Shown: positions 43,558 through 54,640 of the stretch, piece by piece
Numbering within the stretch: the stretch's first letter is position 1
Layout of the letters: each line of letters begins with the position of its first letter
Assembly: GCA_963722665.1 (NCBI GenBank)
Contig: CAVRNW010000018.1
Coordinates: 114,946 to 178,945 of the forward strand
Length of the DNA stretch: 64,000 nt
Direction of reading: 5' to 3'
Source: Site-B1 sp963722665
Lineage (GTDB): Bacteria > Bacteroidota > Bacteroidia > Flavobacteriales > Flavobacteriaceae
Program-made: the position numbers and the translations under genes
Notes under the pieces: generated by a model
Database searches by the model: none
What the model was told of the DNA's origin: nothing
Seen by the model: the letters and a program-made list of their open reading frames with translations, nothing else

Positions 43558-46369
43558 ATGTTGAATGGATATCCAAATTATATATTGAGCTTATTTTTTT
43601 GTTTGTTCTTATTGCCAACTACGGCACAGGAACTTGCTCCTATAGTTACCTATTCTCCAGGCGATTATGGTGCAGATAATCAAATTTGGGACATTTCTCA
43701 ATCTTCTAAAAATTTTATTTATGCTGCAAATTCTCAGGGCTTATTAGAGTTTGACGGGGCAAGATGGAAGTTATATCCGGTACCAAACAATTCAATTATC
43801 AGATCGGTTAATGTTATAAACAATAAAGTTTTTACAGGATGTTTTATGGATTTTGGCTATTGGGAAACGGATCTTTTCGGCAGCCTTAACTATATATCAC
43901 TCATTGATCAATTCGGTATTAACTTAGAAGAAGATGAAGAATTTTGGAATATCACAGAGTTAAATGGCTGGATGATATTTCAATCCTTGTCAAGAATATA
44001 TTTATTAGACCTCAACAACAAAGAATTTAAAATTATTAAGTCTGATGCTCAGATTTCTCAAATGATCAATTTTGAAAAAACGATCTTTTTCCATAAATCG
44101 GGAATAGGATTGTTCAAGATTGAAAATGGCAATGTTGTATTAGTAAATAATAATGATATATTAAAACGAAATAAAGTAATTGATATTTATAAGATCAATA
44201 AACAAATTCTTATTCAAACGAGTAATGAAGGTGTTTTTGTTATGGTTGACGAGGCCCTGACTTCATGGAAATTGGATGATAATATAAATATTGATGAATT
44301 GACGGTGTACAGCGCTTCACAGCTAGATGATGAAACTTTTGTTATTGGAACGATCTCGAATGGCATATTCCATATTGATACTGAAGGAAATTTAATAGGC
44401 AGGTTCAATCAAAATAACGGATTGAGCAACAATACCATTCTTTCGGTTTTTGAAGATAATCAAAATAATATTTGGCTCGGTTTGGATTACGGTCTGAACT
44501 ATATCAACAGGAATTCCAGGTTTAAAATTTATATTAACCAACAAGGGCAGCTGGGCACAATATATAACGCAATAATATTTGAGGATCTGCTTTATTTAGG
44601 GACTAATCAAGGATTATTTTATAAAAAGATAAATACGAATGATGCTTTTAAATTTGTTCCAGGAACCAATGGGCAGGTATGGTCATTAAAAGAGATCGGA
44701 CAATCAGTTGTTCTGTGGCCATGATTCCGGCACATTTATTATTAAAAATGGAAGGATCAACAACAAAATAACAGAGGCTATTGGCACCTGGGATTTTAAG
44801 ACAATACCAAACATGCCGGAAATGATACTTCAAGGAAATTATAACGGATTAAATATTCTTGAAAAAAAGGGTAATTATTGGAGATTTAGAAATAGAATTG
44901 AAGGCATTGATATGTCCTGTCGGTTTTTCGAATTTTTTGATGATCAAATATTTGTTAACCATGAATTCAAAGGTCTCTATGAATTGAGCTACAACGAAGA
45001 CATAAATAACGTACAGAGTTTGAATATATCTAATACTGTAGATAAAGGGATTGGCTCCAGTTTATTAAAGTATTCCAATGAACTGATCTATTCGTCTTCA
45101 GAAGGTGTTTTTAAATATGATAGATCGTTAAAATTTACTAGGGATTCTACATTTACATCATTATTCACACCATTTAAATCACTCTCAACACTACTTAAAA
45201 TTAATGGAGAAACTAACAAATTATGGCGATTTGCCGATGATAATATTCTAATTATATCTCCGGGAAGTGTAAGTTCAATTCCACAAGTTGAGATTATCCC
45301 AATTTCCGAAAATCTTAGAAATGTTGTGGCGGGTTTTGAAAATTTATCTAAAACCAGTAATGAGGAATATTTGATAGGTACCTCAAACGGATATGTAATA
45401 TATAACAGGTCAATTCCAGACCCTCAAAATGATTGGACTATTCAAATCAATTCTGTCTTGGTCAACAAACTTGAAGGCCCAAAGAACAGTTTAAATATGA
45501 CTACCCTAAACCAACTTGAGAACAAAACCAATAATATAGAAATTAGTTACAGCATTCCATTTTTTGGAAAAATTGTAACAAGCAAATTCCAATACCAGTT
45601 AGCCGGCCTAAGTGATAATTGGTCGGAATGGAGTACAGAATCAAAACAGCTATTCGAAAACTTACCTTATGGAAACTACACATTTAATGTAAAAGGGAAA
45701 GTCGGTAACAAAATAAGTGAAAACATAGCCTCATTTAGTTTTGAAATAGAAAGGCCGTGGTTCCTTTCAAATACAGCTTTCGCAATATATTTTATCTCTG
45801 CTCTATTTTTAATTCTCATTATCCATAATTTTTATAAAGCCCATTATGTTCGTCAACAACGCAAATTGTTAGAAGATGCACAACGTAAAATTGAATTGAA
45901 TGAACTGGAGAATAGCCAAAAACTGATTGAATTTAAGAACGAAAAACTGAAATTGGATATTGATAATAAAAGCAGGGAATTAGCAATATCAACAATGAGT
46001 TTGATTAAGAAGAATGAATTTTTAAATAAGATAAAAAATGAATTAAAAACTTCCGAAAATCCAAAAATTAGATCGGTCATTAAACTAATTAATAATAATA
46101 TTAATAATAATGATGACTGGCAGTTCTTTGAAGAAGCATTTAATAATGCCGACAAGGATTTCTTAAAAAAGATTAAGAATCGACATCCGGGTTTGACACC
46201 AAATGATCTTAAGCTTTGTGCCTATCTTAGACTGAATCTTTCTTCTAAAGAGATCGCTCCATTACTAAATATTTCTTCAAGAAGTGTTGAAGTAAAACGT
46301 TATCGCCTTCGAAAAAAAATAGATTTACCGCACGAATCTAGCTTAACAAATTACATTTTAGAAATATAG
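43558..46369 (+). pseudogene. propeller/Y_Y_Y/LuxR-type sensor-regulator of the glycan locus, frameshifted
   Basis: About 937 residues if restored. Signal peptide from ATG 43558 (ILSLFFCLFLLPTTAQ), periplasmic beta-propeller repeats (NTILSVFEDNQNNIWLGLDYGLNYI), a Y_Y_Y domain (FQYQLAGLSDNWSEWS), a membrane helix (FAIYFISALFLILIIHNFY), a coiled coil and a C-terminal LuxR-type HTH (GLTPNDLKLCAYLRLNLSSKEIAPLLNIS). The first frame stops at 44724; the second resumes FCGHDSGTFII one base over. The span is one base over a multiple of three, so one extra base lies at 44708-44711. Such one-component regulators sense oligosaccharides and activate the adjacent susCD. Sequencing error is possible. Confidence 0.85.
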
Positions 46370-46693
46370 TGACACAACAGGCTCTAAAAAAACTATACAT
46401 TACCACAACATACGTATAATTTAACAGTCTTATATTCTGATATTTTATAAATTTATGTTTCCCTAAAGCATTAATTTTATGGTGTTTATCATAAAATTAA
46501 TCGATTAAATGCCTAATCCTTGTTAAGTATATTTTTTGTAGTGTTGTTATTTGTGATTTTGTTAACATTTATTATTATTTTTATGTATTAAAAAATTAAC
46601 TCAATATGAAACATCGGTAAATTAATTTTCTAAATAAAGAAATTTCCTTGATTGATGTTATAACTAACTTTCTTAATAAATAATAACAAACAT
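46370..46693. other. 324-bp leader region upstream of susC
   Basis: Gene-free and very AT-rich. It contains the 12-bp inverted repeat listed separately. A long untranslated leader is common for susC genes. I see no clear TAnnTTTG element and no RNA gene. Confidence 0.5.
46470..46501. repeat. 12-bp perfect inverted repeat upstream of susC
   Basis: ATTAATTTTATG (46470-46481) and CATAAAATTAAT (46490-46501) around 8 nt. It may be a binding site for the neighbouring LuxR-type regulator or an RNA hairpin. With one G-C pair per arm, chance is not excluded. Confidence 0.5.
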
Positions 46694-49600
46694 ATGAAAT
46701 CAAAAATTTTAATCCTCACCTTGTTTTTTATGACCACCTTAGCATTCAGTCAGACTGTTAATGTTAGTGGTACAGTTACCGATACTGGCAATCTTCCACT
46801 ACCTGGTGTAAATGTAATTGTAAAGAACACAACAAAAGGAGTTTCAACAGACTTTGACGGTCTATATGCCTTAAATGAAGTTCCTGTAAATTCAATTCTG
46901 GTATTTTCATACCTTGGATTTCTAACTCAAGAAATTTTAGTAACAAGTGACAGTACAACAATCAATGCTGTTCTGCAGGAAGATGCAGCACAACTAGATG
47001 AAGTAGTGGTAATTGGTTATGGTACTCAAAAGAAAAGTGTTGTAACTGGAGCTATTTCTAGTGTAAAGGCTGAAGATATAGCAGGTTTACCAGTCGAAAG
47101 AGTGGAGCAAGCTTTACAAGGAAGAGTGTCAGGTGTAGTAATTGCAGCAGATGCAGGCCAACCCGGTTCTTCTTCAACGGTTAGGGTACGTGGTATTACT
47201 ACACTAGGCAATAATAACCCACTATGGGTAATTGATGGTGTGATTGTAGATGCTGGAGGAATTGGATTTCTTAATCAATCAGATATTCAGTCTATCGAAG
47301 TATTAAAAGATGCCGCTTCACTTGCAATTTATGGTGCAAGGTCTGCAGGAGGTGTAATATTAATTACCACCAAAAAAGGAAAACAAGGAAAAATCAATGT
47401 TGGTTATACCGGTTTTACTGGTGTTTCTGCAGCATCTAAAAAGCTAACCTTATTAAATGCATCAGAATATGGCGCAATTTTAAATGAGGCGTCTGTAGCT
47501 GATGGCGGTCCAATTTTATTCTCTGATTTATCAACTTTAGGAACTGGAACTGACTGGCAGGATGTTATATTTAACGATAGTGCAATAAGAGCTTCTCATG
47601 AAATTAATATTTCAGGAGGAAATGATGTGTCAACATTTTACGCATCATTTGGTCTTAGTGATCAAGAAGGTATTGTAATGTCTGAAGTGTCTTCTTTTAA
47701 CAGAAGGAATATGCGTTTAAATTCATCACATAAAATTTCAGATATATTTAAAGTCGGTCAAACCTTGGGTTATGCCCATAAAAAATCGCTGGGAATTGGC
47801 ACAAATTCAGAATTTGGTGGTCCTTTAAGTTCGGCAATTAATCTTGATCCAATTACACCTGTTGTGGTTTTAGACCCTGATGTGGCTAATAGTTCTCCTT
47901 ATAGTACTCAAAACGTATTTAGAGATGAAAATGGAAACCCTTATGGTATTTCAAATTTAGTAGGTCAAGAAATGACAAACCCTGTGGCTGATATTCAAAA
48001 GCAATTAGGTAATTATGGATGGTCAGATGATTTTGTAGGAAATGTTTTTCTTGAAGTTACACCGATGGATGGATTGGTTTTTAAATCTTCTTTAAGTGGT
48101 AAACTTTCTTACTGGGGAAGTGAAGGATTTACTCCAGAGTATTATTTACAAGCAACAAGTGTAAATACTCAGAATAGGTTATCAAGAAGTAGAGCTAAAG
48201 GATTTGGATGGAATTTAGAAAACACCATTTCTTACAACAAAGCAATTGGTTTGCACGATTTTTCAGTATTATTAGGACAAGGTGTTTATATTGATGGTAT
48301 TTCAAGTGAAGTAGGTATAACATATTTTGATTTACCTGTTTCAACAAGAGATGAAGCTAGTTTTAACTTCCCTGTAACAGATGATCAAAAAGTAGGTTAT
48401 AGTTGGACAGGAGTTGAGCATAAAGTAACTTCATTATTTTCCAGACTTAGTTATAACTATGATGAGAAGTATTTATTTACAGGAATTATTCGTAGAGACG
48501 GTTCCTCAAGGTTTGGACAAAATAATAAATTTGGTATTTTCCCTTCATTCTCAGCCGGATGGAATGTTACAAACGAAGAATTTTGGCCTGAAAACAATTT
48601 CGTAAACAGATTAAAGGTTAGAGGTGGATATGGTGTTACTGGTAACGATGCAATTGGTGATTTTGGTTATTTAGCCACAGTTGGTGGAGGAAGAAATTAC
48701 ACACTTGGTTCAGATGGTGGTATTATTTATGTAGGATTCAGTCCTGATGCACCAGATAACCCAGATTTAAAATGGGAAGAAACTTCTCAAACTAACATTG
48801 GTTTTGAGGCAAGATTATTCAATGGTTTAGATGTTACATTTGATTATTATACCAAAGAGACAACTGGTATTTTACAATCAGTAGAAATTCCAGGATATGT
48901 AGGTTCTTCAGGTTTTCCTCTGGGAAATGTTGCTGATATGGAAAATACAGGTCTTGAATTAGAATTAGGATTAAGAAAGTCTTTAGGCGATTTTAATTTC
49001 TCTGTTAATGGTAATGTTTCTTACTTAAAAAATGAAGTTACATTTTTAGGAAATGATAAAGAATTCATTGGAGGAAGTGCTGGTTTTCAAACAATGGGAG
49101 AAATTACTAGAATTCAGGTAGGAGAATCAATCAATTCTTTTTATGGATACCAAACAAATGGTGTTTTTCAAAATATGGACGAAGTAAACTCGTATGTAAA
49201 TTCAGCAGGAACCATTATTCAACCGGATGCTGTACCTGGAGATTTTAAATGGGTAGATTTAGATGATAATGGTGAGATTAATGAAGATGATAGAGATTTT
49301 ATAGGTACTCCATTACCTAAGTACACATTTGGATTAACATTAAATCTAGATTATAAAAACTTCGATTGTATGATTTTTACACAAGGAGTCGCGGGTAATA
49401 AAATATTCCAGGGGTTAAGAAGATTAGATATTGCTAATGCCAATTATCAAACGTCAATATTTAATAGATGGACTGGTGAAGGAACTACAAATAGTTATCC
49501 TAGATTAACGAATCAAGATCCTAATGGTAATTACGGTAAATTTTCTGATTTTTATTTAGAAAAAGGAGATTTTGTTAGATTAAAGCAAGTCCAGATCGGT

Positions 49601-49795
49601 TATACGATACCTTCTGAAGCAATTAGTAAAATTGGAGCTCAAAAATTGAGACTTTTTGTTACAGGAGAAAATTTACTAACTTTAACAGATTATACTGGTT
49701 TCGATCCTGAAATTGGTGGTAATGTATTAGGGATAGACAAAGGGTATTATCCTCAAGCAAGATCTTTTATGTTTGGAGTTAATTTACAATTTTAA
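46694..49795 (+). CDS. SusC/RagA-type TonB-dependent glycan transporter
   Basis: 1033 residues: signal peptide (ILTLFFMTTLAFSQ), CarboxypepD_reg-like domain (about 24-98, GTVTDTGNLPLPGVNVIVKN), TonB-box region and plug (VVIGYGTQKKSVVTGAISSVKAED; WVIDGVIVD; SIEVLKDAASLAIYGARSAGGVILITTKKG), and a 22-strand barrel with the C-terminal RSFMFGVNLQF. It imports oligosaccharides across the outer membrane with the SusD lid. The SusD gene starts 15 bp downstream. Confidence 0.96.
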   Translation: MKSKILILTLFFMTTLAFSQTVNVSGTVTDTGNLPLPGVNVIVKNTTKGVSTDFDGLYALNEVPVNSILVFSYLGFLTQEILVTSDSTTINAVLQEDAAQLDEVVVIGYGTQKKSVVTGAISSVKAEDIAGLPVERVEQALQGRVSGVVIAADAGQPGSSSTVRVRGITTLGNNNPLWVIDGVIVDAGGIGFLNQSDIQSIEVLKDAASLAIYGARSAGGVILITTKKGKQGKINVGYTGFTGVSAASKKLTLLNASEYGAILNEASVADGGPILFSDLSTLGTGTDWQDVIFNDSAIRASHEINISGGNDVSTFYASFGLSDQEGIVMSEVSSFNRRNMRLNSSHKISDIFKVGQTLGYAHKKSLGIGTNSEFGGPLSSAINLDPITPVVVLDPDVANSSPYSTQNVFRDENGNPYGISNLVGQEMTNPVADIQKQLGNYGWSDDFVGNVFLEVTPMDGLVFKSSLSGKLSYWGSEGFTPEYYLQATSVNTQNRLSRSRAKGFGWNLENTISYNKAIGLHDFSVLLGQGVYIDGISSEVGITYFDLPVSTRDEASFNFPVTDDQKVGYSWTGVEHKVTSLFSRLSYNYDEKYLFTGIIRRDGSSRFGQNNKFGIFPSFSAGWNVTNEEFWPENNFVNRLKVRGGYGVTGNDAIGDFGYLATVGGGRNYTLGSDGGIIYVGFSPDAPDNPDLKWEETSQTNIGFEARLFNGLDVTFDYYTKETTGILQSVEIPGYVGSSGFPLGNVADMENTGLELELGLRKSLGDFNFSVNGNVSYLKNEVTFLGNDKEFIGGSAGFQTMGEITRIQVGESINSFYGYQTNGVFQNMDEVNSYVNSAGTIIQPDAVPGDFKWVDLDDNGEINEDDRDFIGTPLPKYTFGLTLNLDYKNFDCMIFTQGVAGNKIFQGLRRLDIANANYQTSIFNRWTGEGTTNSYPRLTNQDPNGNYGKFSDFYLEKGDFVRLKQVQIGYTIPSEAISKIGAQKLRLFVTGENLLTLTDYTGFDPEIGGNVLGIDKGYYPQARSFMFGVNLQF

Positions 49796-49810
49796 TAAAA
49801 AAAAAGTATT

Positions 49811-51364
49811 ATGAAAAAAATGAAAAGTATTATGAAAAACATTAATTATAAGTTTCCATTATTAGCATTAATAGTAATGGCCGCTATCTTCTCTTGTTCT
49901 GAAGATTATTTGGAAGTAGAACCAAAAGGTACTTTCTTAACAGAAAATTATTACACAAACCAAGATGAAGCGTTTGCTGGTCTTATTGCAGCGTATGATT
50001 TTTTGAGAAAGAATTCTTCAGGGTTTGAGAACATGGTAACGTTTATGAATGCTGGTTCTGACGATTTTGTAGCTGGAGGAGGAAGTCCTACCGACGGCAT
50101 GCAAATACAGATATTTTCAAATTATACATTAAATGCTATTGAAATGTCTACTGTATTCTGGTCAGATCATTTTAAAGGCGTATTTAGAACTAACTTAATG
50201 ATTCAAAAACTTCCAGATATACCTATGGATGAATCATTAAAAGCAAGGTATATGGCAGAATCAAAAGCATTAAGAGCGTATTATTATTTTACATTAGTAA
50301 GAATGTTTGAAAATGTTCCATTATTTACAGAGCCTGTAAGTCCTCAAGATGTTTATAATGTACTTCAGGCAAATCCGGAAGACGTGTATTCACAAATTGA
50401 AGCTGACTTAATAGATGCGATTGACGTTTTACCTGCATTTATTCCACCTTCAGAATTAGGTAGATTAACAAAAGGAGCTGCACAAGCAATTCTAGGGAAA
50501 GTTTATTTAGAACAAGGTTCTTTATTTAATGATCAAGATAAAATTACAAAAGCTGCTCAAATTCTTGCAGAGGTAAACGGGACACCAGGTCAATCAAACC
50601 AATATGGTAATAGGTTATTAGATAATTTTGATGATTTATGGGATATTGATAATAAATTTAATTCAGAATCTATTTTAGAAATATCACATACAAACGAAAG
50701 TTTGGCTGGTTGGGGAAATTGGGGAGCAGATAATGACGAAGGAAATATTGTATGTACAATGGTTGGACCACGTGGATTTGTTGATTTAGATGTGAATGAT
50801 GATGTCCCTGCTTATTCTTCTGGTTGGAGTTTTAATCCAGTACAACAAGGTTTATATGACTTAATGAAATTTGACCCGCGTTTTGAAGCCACTATTTTAG
50901 ATTGCAAAGCATTAGAGGCAGATGGAAAAATAGAATATGCTAGAGGACATTTAGATACGGGGTATTTTTTGAACAAATTCGCACCACTAGTTTCTGAAGA
51001 ACATACAGGTGCTGGAGATATGTGGTTAAATCATAGACAAAATAGTTATGCAATAAGATTAGCTGACACCTATTTATTAGAAGCAGAAGCTTTAGGTGGT
51101 ACAGGAGCAAGAGCACAAGCATTGTTAGATGCAGTAAGATCAAGAGTTGGTTTACCTTCTATTCCTGTAAGTTTGGATGCAGTTTTAACAGAAAGAAGGA
51201 TAGAATTAGCTGGTGAAGGTCACAGATGGTTTGATTTACGAAGAAATGATTTATTAGCTTCAACATTATCAGATCGAGGTTTTATTGCTGGTAGGCACGA
51301 AATTTTTCCAATTCCTTTTAAAGAATTAGAAAATACTCTGATAGAACAAAACCCTAATTACTAA
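49811..51364 (+). CDS. SusD/RagB-type glycan-binding lipoprotein
   Basis: 517 residues from the first ATG; the ATGs at 49820 and 49832 are equally good, the last giving MKNINYKFPLLALIVMAAIFSC with the lipobox closer to the N-terminus. SusD features: DYLEVEPKGTF after the lipid Cys, the TPR-like helical scaffold (AESKALRAYYYFTLVRMFENVPL, LGRLTKGAAQAILGKVYLEQG) and the C-terminal RRIELAGEGHRWFDLRR and EIFPIPFKELE. It forms the extracellular lid of the SusC pore. Confidence 0.95.
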   Translation: MKKMKSIMKNINYKFPLLALIVMAAIFSCSEDYLEVEPKGTFLTENYYTNQDEAFAGLIAAYDFLRKNSSGFENMVTFMNAGSDDFVAGGGSPTDGMQIQIFSNYTLNAIEMSTVFWSDHFKGVFRTNLMIQKLPDIPMDESLKARYMAESKALRAYYYFTLVRMFENVPLFTEPVSPQDVYNVLQANPEDVYSQIEADLIDAIDVLPAFIPPSELGRLTKGAAQAILGKVYLEQGSLFNDQDKITKAAQILAEVNGTPGQSNQYGNRLLDNFDDLWDIDNKFNSESILEISHTNESLAGWGNWGADNDEGNIVCTMVGPRGFVDLDVNDDVPAYSSGWSFNPVQQGLYDLMKFDPRFEATILDCKALEADGKIEYARGHLDTGYFLNKFAPLVSEEHTGAGDMWLNHRQNSYAIRLADTYLLEAEALGGTGARAQALLDAVRSRVGLPSIPVSLDAVLTERRIELAGEGHRWFDLRRNDLLASTLSDRGFIAGRHEIFPIPFKELENTLIEQNPNY

Positions 51365-51377
51365 TTATATTAAAATT

Positions 51378-53494
51378 ATGAAAACAATAAAATATATTTT
51401 AAGTACCTTCTTAATCATTTCGGTTATTTGGAGCTGTACGAAAGATAATTTGGGCAACTCCAAATTTATGTCGAGCGTTGTTGCTCCATCAGAAGTAGAT
51501 GCATTATTTAATGCTACACAAGATAACTCCGGAAATGTAACCATAATTCCAAGTAGTATTGGAGGTGTAAATTACGATGTTTATTTTGGAGACTCAACAA
51601 CAGAGCCGGCAAAGCTAGAAGCCGGAGAAAGCGTAACACATACCTATGCCGAGGCAGCGTATGAGGTTAAAGTAGTTGCCTATGGTATAACTGGATTAAT
51701 ATCAGAGGTTACATTACCTTTAAATGTATCCTTTAATGCTCCAAGCAATGTTGTTATTGAAAAAGAAAATGACGCTGCTGTCTCTTACAAAGTTAATATC
51801 AAAGTAACGGCAGACGATGCCATTTCTTACGACGTATATTTTGGAGAGCCGGGTAATGATGATCCTGTTTCTGCAAACGTAGGTGATTGGGCGTCCTACA
51901 CCTATGCCGAAGCCGGAATTTACACGATTAGAGTTGTGGTAAGTGGGACAGCTATTGAGACAACAGAAGAAACTTTTGATTTTGAAGCAACAAGAGTATC
52001 GCAACCAATAGCACCTGCTCTAACACCTCCTAGTAGAATGGATGTAGATGTAATATCTATATTTAGTGACGCTTATACTCCTATTGATGGAACTACAAAT
52101 TTTAATCCAGGATGGGGTCAATCAACAGAATATACTCCCTTTGATTTAAATGGAGATGCGATGTTGCAATACAGTAATTTAAACTATCAAGGGATAGAAT
52201 TCGGTTCAGATGTTGATGCTGTTTCTACTTCTATGGAGTATGTTCATTTAGATGTTTGGACATCAGATTTAGCTGCTCTTGAGTTTACTTTAATTAGTCA
52301 TACGTCAGGTGAAAAGTTTGTATTAAAAGATTTAGTTGCTGAGGAGTGGAGTAGTTTCGATATCCCATTATCAGAATTTACAGATCAAGGATTAACTCTA
52401 GCAGATTTATTTCAAATTAAGTTTGTAGGTAGTCCATGGGCCGGAGATGGCTTTGGAACTATCTTTGTAGATAACATTTATTTCTGGAAAGAACCTGTCC
52501 GCACCATCGCCGTTAGAAGGTACATGGAAGGTTGCTCCAGAAGAAGGTGCTATAGCAGTAGGACCGGCACCGGATGATCTTAGTTGGTGGTATTTAAATC
52601 AATGGGGAGACGATGTTACTGCAAGAGCGTGTTGGCTTGATGACGAGTACATATTTAGTTCTGATGGAACTTTTATGAATGTATTAGGAACAGAAACATG
52701 GCTAGAACCGTGGCAAGGAGTTGATTCGGAATCTTGTGGGACACCTATAGCACCTCATGATGGTTCTAATCCAGCGACTTGGTCTAGTTCTGACACCCAA
52801 GTTACAGTTAGTGGATTAGGAGCATATATAGGTTTAGCAAAGGTTCATAATTCGGGTGAAGATGGAGCTCCTCCAAGTAATTCAGTTACCTATGATTATG
52901 TATTATCAGACGGCGGTAATACAATGGAACTTAAAGTAGTTGGATATGGAGGAACTGGAGGTACAGAAACTTGGTATATCAAATTAGTTAAGGAAGTTAA
53001 TCCTTTAGTAGGAACATGGAAAGTTGCTCCAGAAGAAGGTGCTATAGCAGTAGGACCAGCTCCGGATGACCTTAGTTGGTGGTATTTAAATCAATGGGGA
53101 GACGATGTTACTGCAAGAGCGTGTTGGATTGATGACGAGTAATATTTAGTTCTGATGGAACTTTTATGAATGTTTTAGGAACAGAAACATGGGTAGAGAC
53201 CTGGCAAGAGTGTCTCCGATTCTGAAGCTTGTGGAACACCAATAGCTCCACATGACGGTTCTAACCCAGCTACCTGGGCTAGCACAGATACTACAATTAC
53301 AGTTAGTGGATTAGGTGCTTATTTAGGCCTTGCTAAGGTTCATAATTCAGGTGAAGATGGAGCCCCACCGAGTAATTCAGTTACATATGATTATGAACTA
53401 TCCGACGGAGGAAATACCATGGAACTAAGAGTAGTATGGATATGGTGGTACTGGTGGTACAGAAACATGGTATTTTAAGATGCTTAAACAATAA
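51378..53494 (+). pseudogene. SusE-like surface glycan-binding lipoprotein, broken by four indels
   Basis: Lipoprotein signal (STFLIISVIWSC), two PKD-like repeats (about 30-215), a glycan-binding beta domain ending GTIFVDNIYFWKE, then two tandem copies of a Trp-rich domain (GTWKVAPEEGAIAVGPAPDD) known from laminarin-type loci. Frame breaks: +1 at about 52494-52501, -1 at 53141, +1 at about 53207-53212, +1 at about 53434-53437. Adding these shifts leads exactly to the frame of the final WYFKMLKQ and stop at 53492-53494. Restored length is about 705 residues. Every piece stays conserved, so either very recent decay or assembly/read error in the tandem repeat is likely. Confidence 0.8.
52519..53480 (+). 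repeat. 492-bp tandem duplication within the SusE-like gene
   Basis: Copy 1 runs 52519-53010 and copy 2 from 53011 to about 53480 (period 492 bp). By eye the first 185 bp differ at only about eight sites, while the following 230 bp differ at roughly one base in five. Each copy encodes one Trp-rich C-terminal domain. Confidence 0.85.
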
Positions 53495-53505
53495 AACAAA
53501 AAAAC

Positions 53506-54378
53506 ATGAAAAACATAAAATATATATTAGGACTTTTACTTGTACTAGCAATTTTTGTTGGTTGTGAAGAAGAAGATTATGAATTTGGAGATATTATTGC
53601 TCCATCCAATGTACAATTAACTGCAGAATTGGTTGGTGTTGATCCAACACACCCAAATGGAGATGGTTCCGGAACAGTAATTTTTACGGGACAAGCAGAT
53701 AATGCTCTTGGATATAAATTTACATACAATGATACAGAATATTCTGCAACAGTAAATAGCCAAGGTGAAGTTTCTAAATCGTTTAATTTTATTAGTACTA
53801 CAGGAGCTGTTGGAACTTTTGATCTTTCTGTACATGCAGTTTCTTTTATTGCATATGGTACAGGTGGAGTAAGCACAAGTACTGCTACAGAAGTAGAAGT
53901 GTTAGCACCAAATGTACCACCACCAGTAGTTATTGAGGATTTTGAAGGAGACATTCCTTCCTTTGGTACGTTTGGACCTGACGGTCATTATATTGAAGCA
54001 ATAGACAATCCTGATCAATCAGGAATAAATACAAGCGGAATGGTTGTTGAATATATAAAACCTACAGATTCTCAAACATGGGCTGGATCGTTTTTTAGTA
54101 AAGGCGGTTTAGACTTAGATATTTATAATAAAACTTCCATAAAAGTTTGGTCTTCTAAAGCAAACATTAAAATGGTTTTTAAGCTAGAGAATGTAAACAA
54201 TACCATTTCTTATGAAAAAGAAGGTGATATAGTCAGTGCTGGTGCTTGGCAAGAAATTACTTTTGATTTCTCGGAGGCTCCAGAAGCAGATTATACAAAA
54301 GTTGTATTATTCTTTGATACTTGGAATGTTGGTGACGATTCAACCTATTACTTTGATGATATTATGCTGTTGAATTAA
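53506..54378 (+). CDS. surface glycan-binding lipoprotein (SusE/SGBP-like) with PKD-like and carbohydrate-binding domains
   Basis: 290 residues with a lipoprotein signal (LGLLLVLAIFVGC). Residues about 30-130 are a PKD/Ig-like domain starting APSNVQLTAELVGVDPTHPNGDGSG. Residues about 140-290 are a jelly-roll carbohydrate-binding domain (VIEDFEGDIPSFGTFGPDG ... YYFDDIMLLN). The first domain is closely related to the N-terminal domain of the GH16 enzyme at 56129. It should sit on the cell surface and hold the polysaccharide for SusCD and the hydrolases. Confidence 0.82.
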   Translation: MKNIKYILGLLLVLAIFVGCEEEDYEFGDIIAPSNVQLTAELVGVDPTHPNGDGSGTVIFTGQADNALGYKFTYNDTEYSATVNSQGEVSKSFNFISTTGAVGTFDLSVHAVSFIAYGTGGVSTSTATEVEVLAPNVPPPVVIEDFEGDIPSFGTFGPDGHYIEAIDNPDQSGINTSGMVVEYIKPTDSQTWAGSFFSKGGLDLDIYNKTSIKVWSSKANIKMVFKLENVNNTISYEKEGDIVSAGAWQEITFDFSEAPEADYTKVVLFFDTWNVGDDSTYYFDDIMLLN

Positions 54379-54537
54379 TTATTATTAAGAATAGGTAAAA
54401 TTGAAGATGCTAGTGGTACAATTTAATTAATAGTCATAAGTGAAATACCACAACTGCTATTACAATTACTAATGTAGAAATGAGAAGTTCTAATTAGGAT
54501 GTAAAAATAGTAATTTGAGTTAGTTTCAGCATTTGTT

Positions 54538-54574
54538 TTTAGCCCATATCTATATTATAGCTATGGGCTTTAAA
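54538..54574 (+). terminator. terminator-like hairpin after the binding lipoprotein
   Basis: AGCCCATA (54541-54548) pairs with TATGGGCT (54562-54569) over a 13-nt loop. The tail TTAAAA is short of T, so its strength is doubtful. Confidence 0.55.
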
Positions 54575-54640
54575 ACAATTTAAAATAATGTTCAATATAG
54601 ATTAATTACAACTAAACTATTTGAAAAAAAATTTGTAAGA

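Noticed and set aside
52675..53142. A separate 155-residue gene in the SusE-like region
   Set aside because: It begins in mid-domain and is the middle part of the frameshifted SusE-like gene.
53577..53954. Minus-strand ORF inside the binding lipoprotein gene
   Set aside because: It is a shadow of the intact PKD-like domain on the plus strand, with no recognisable features.
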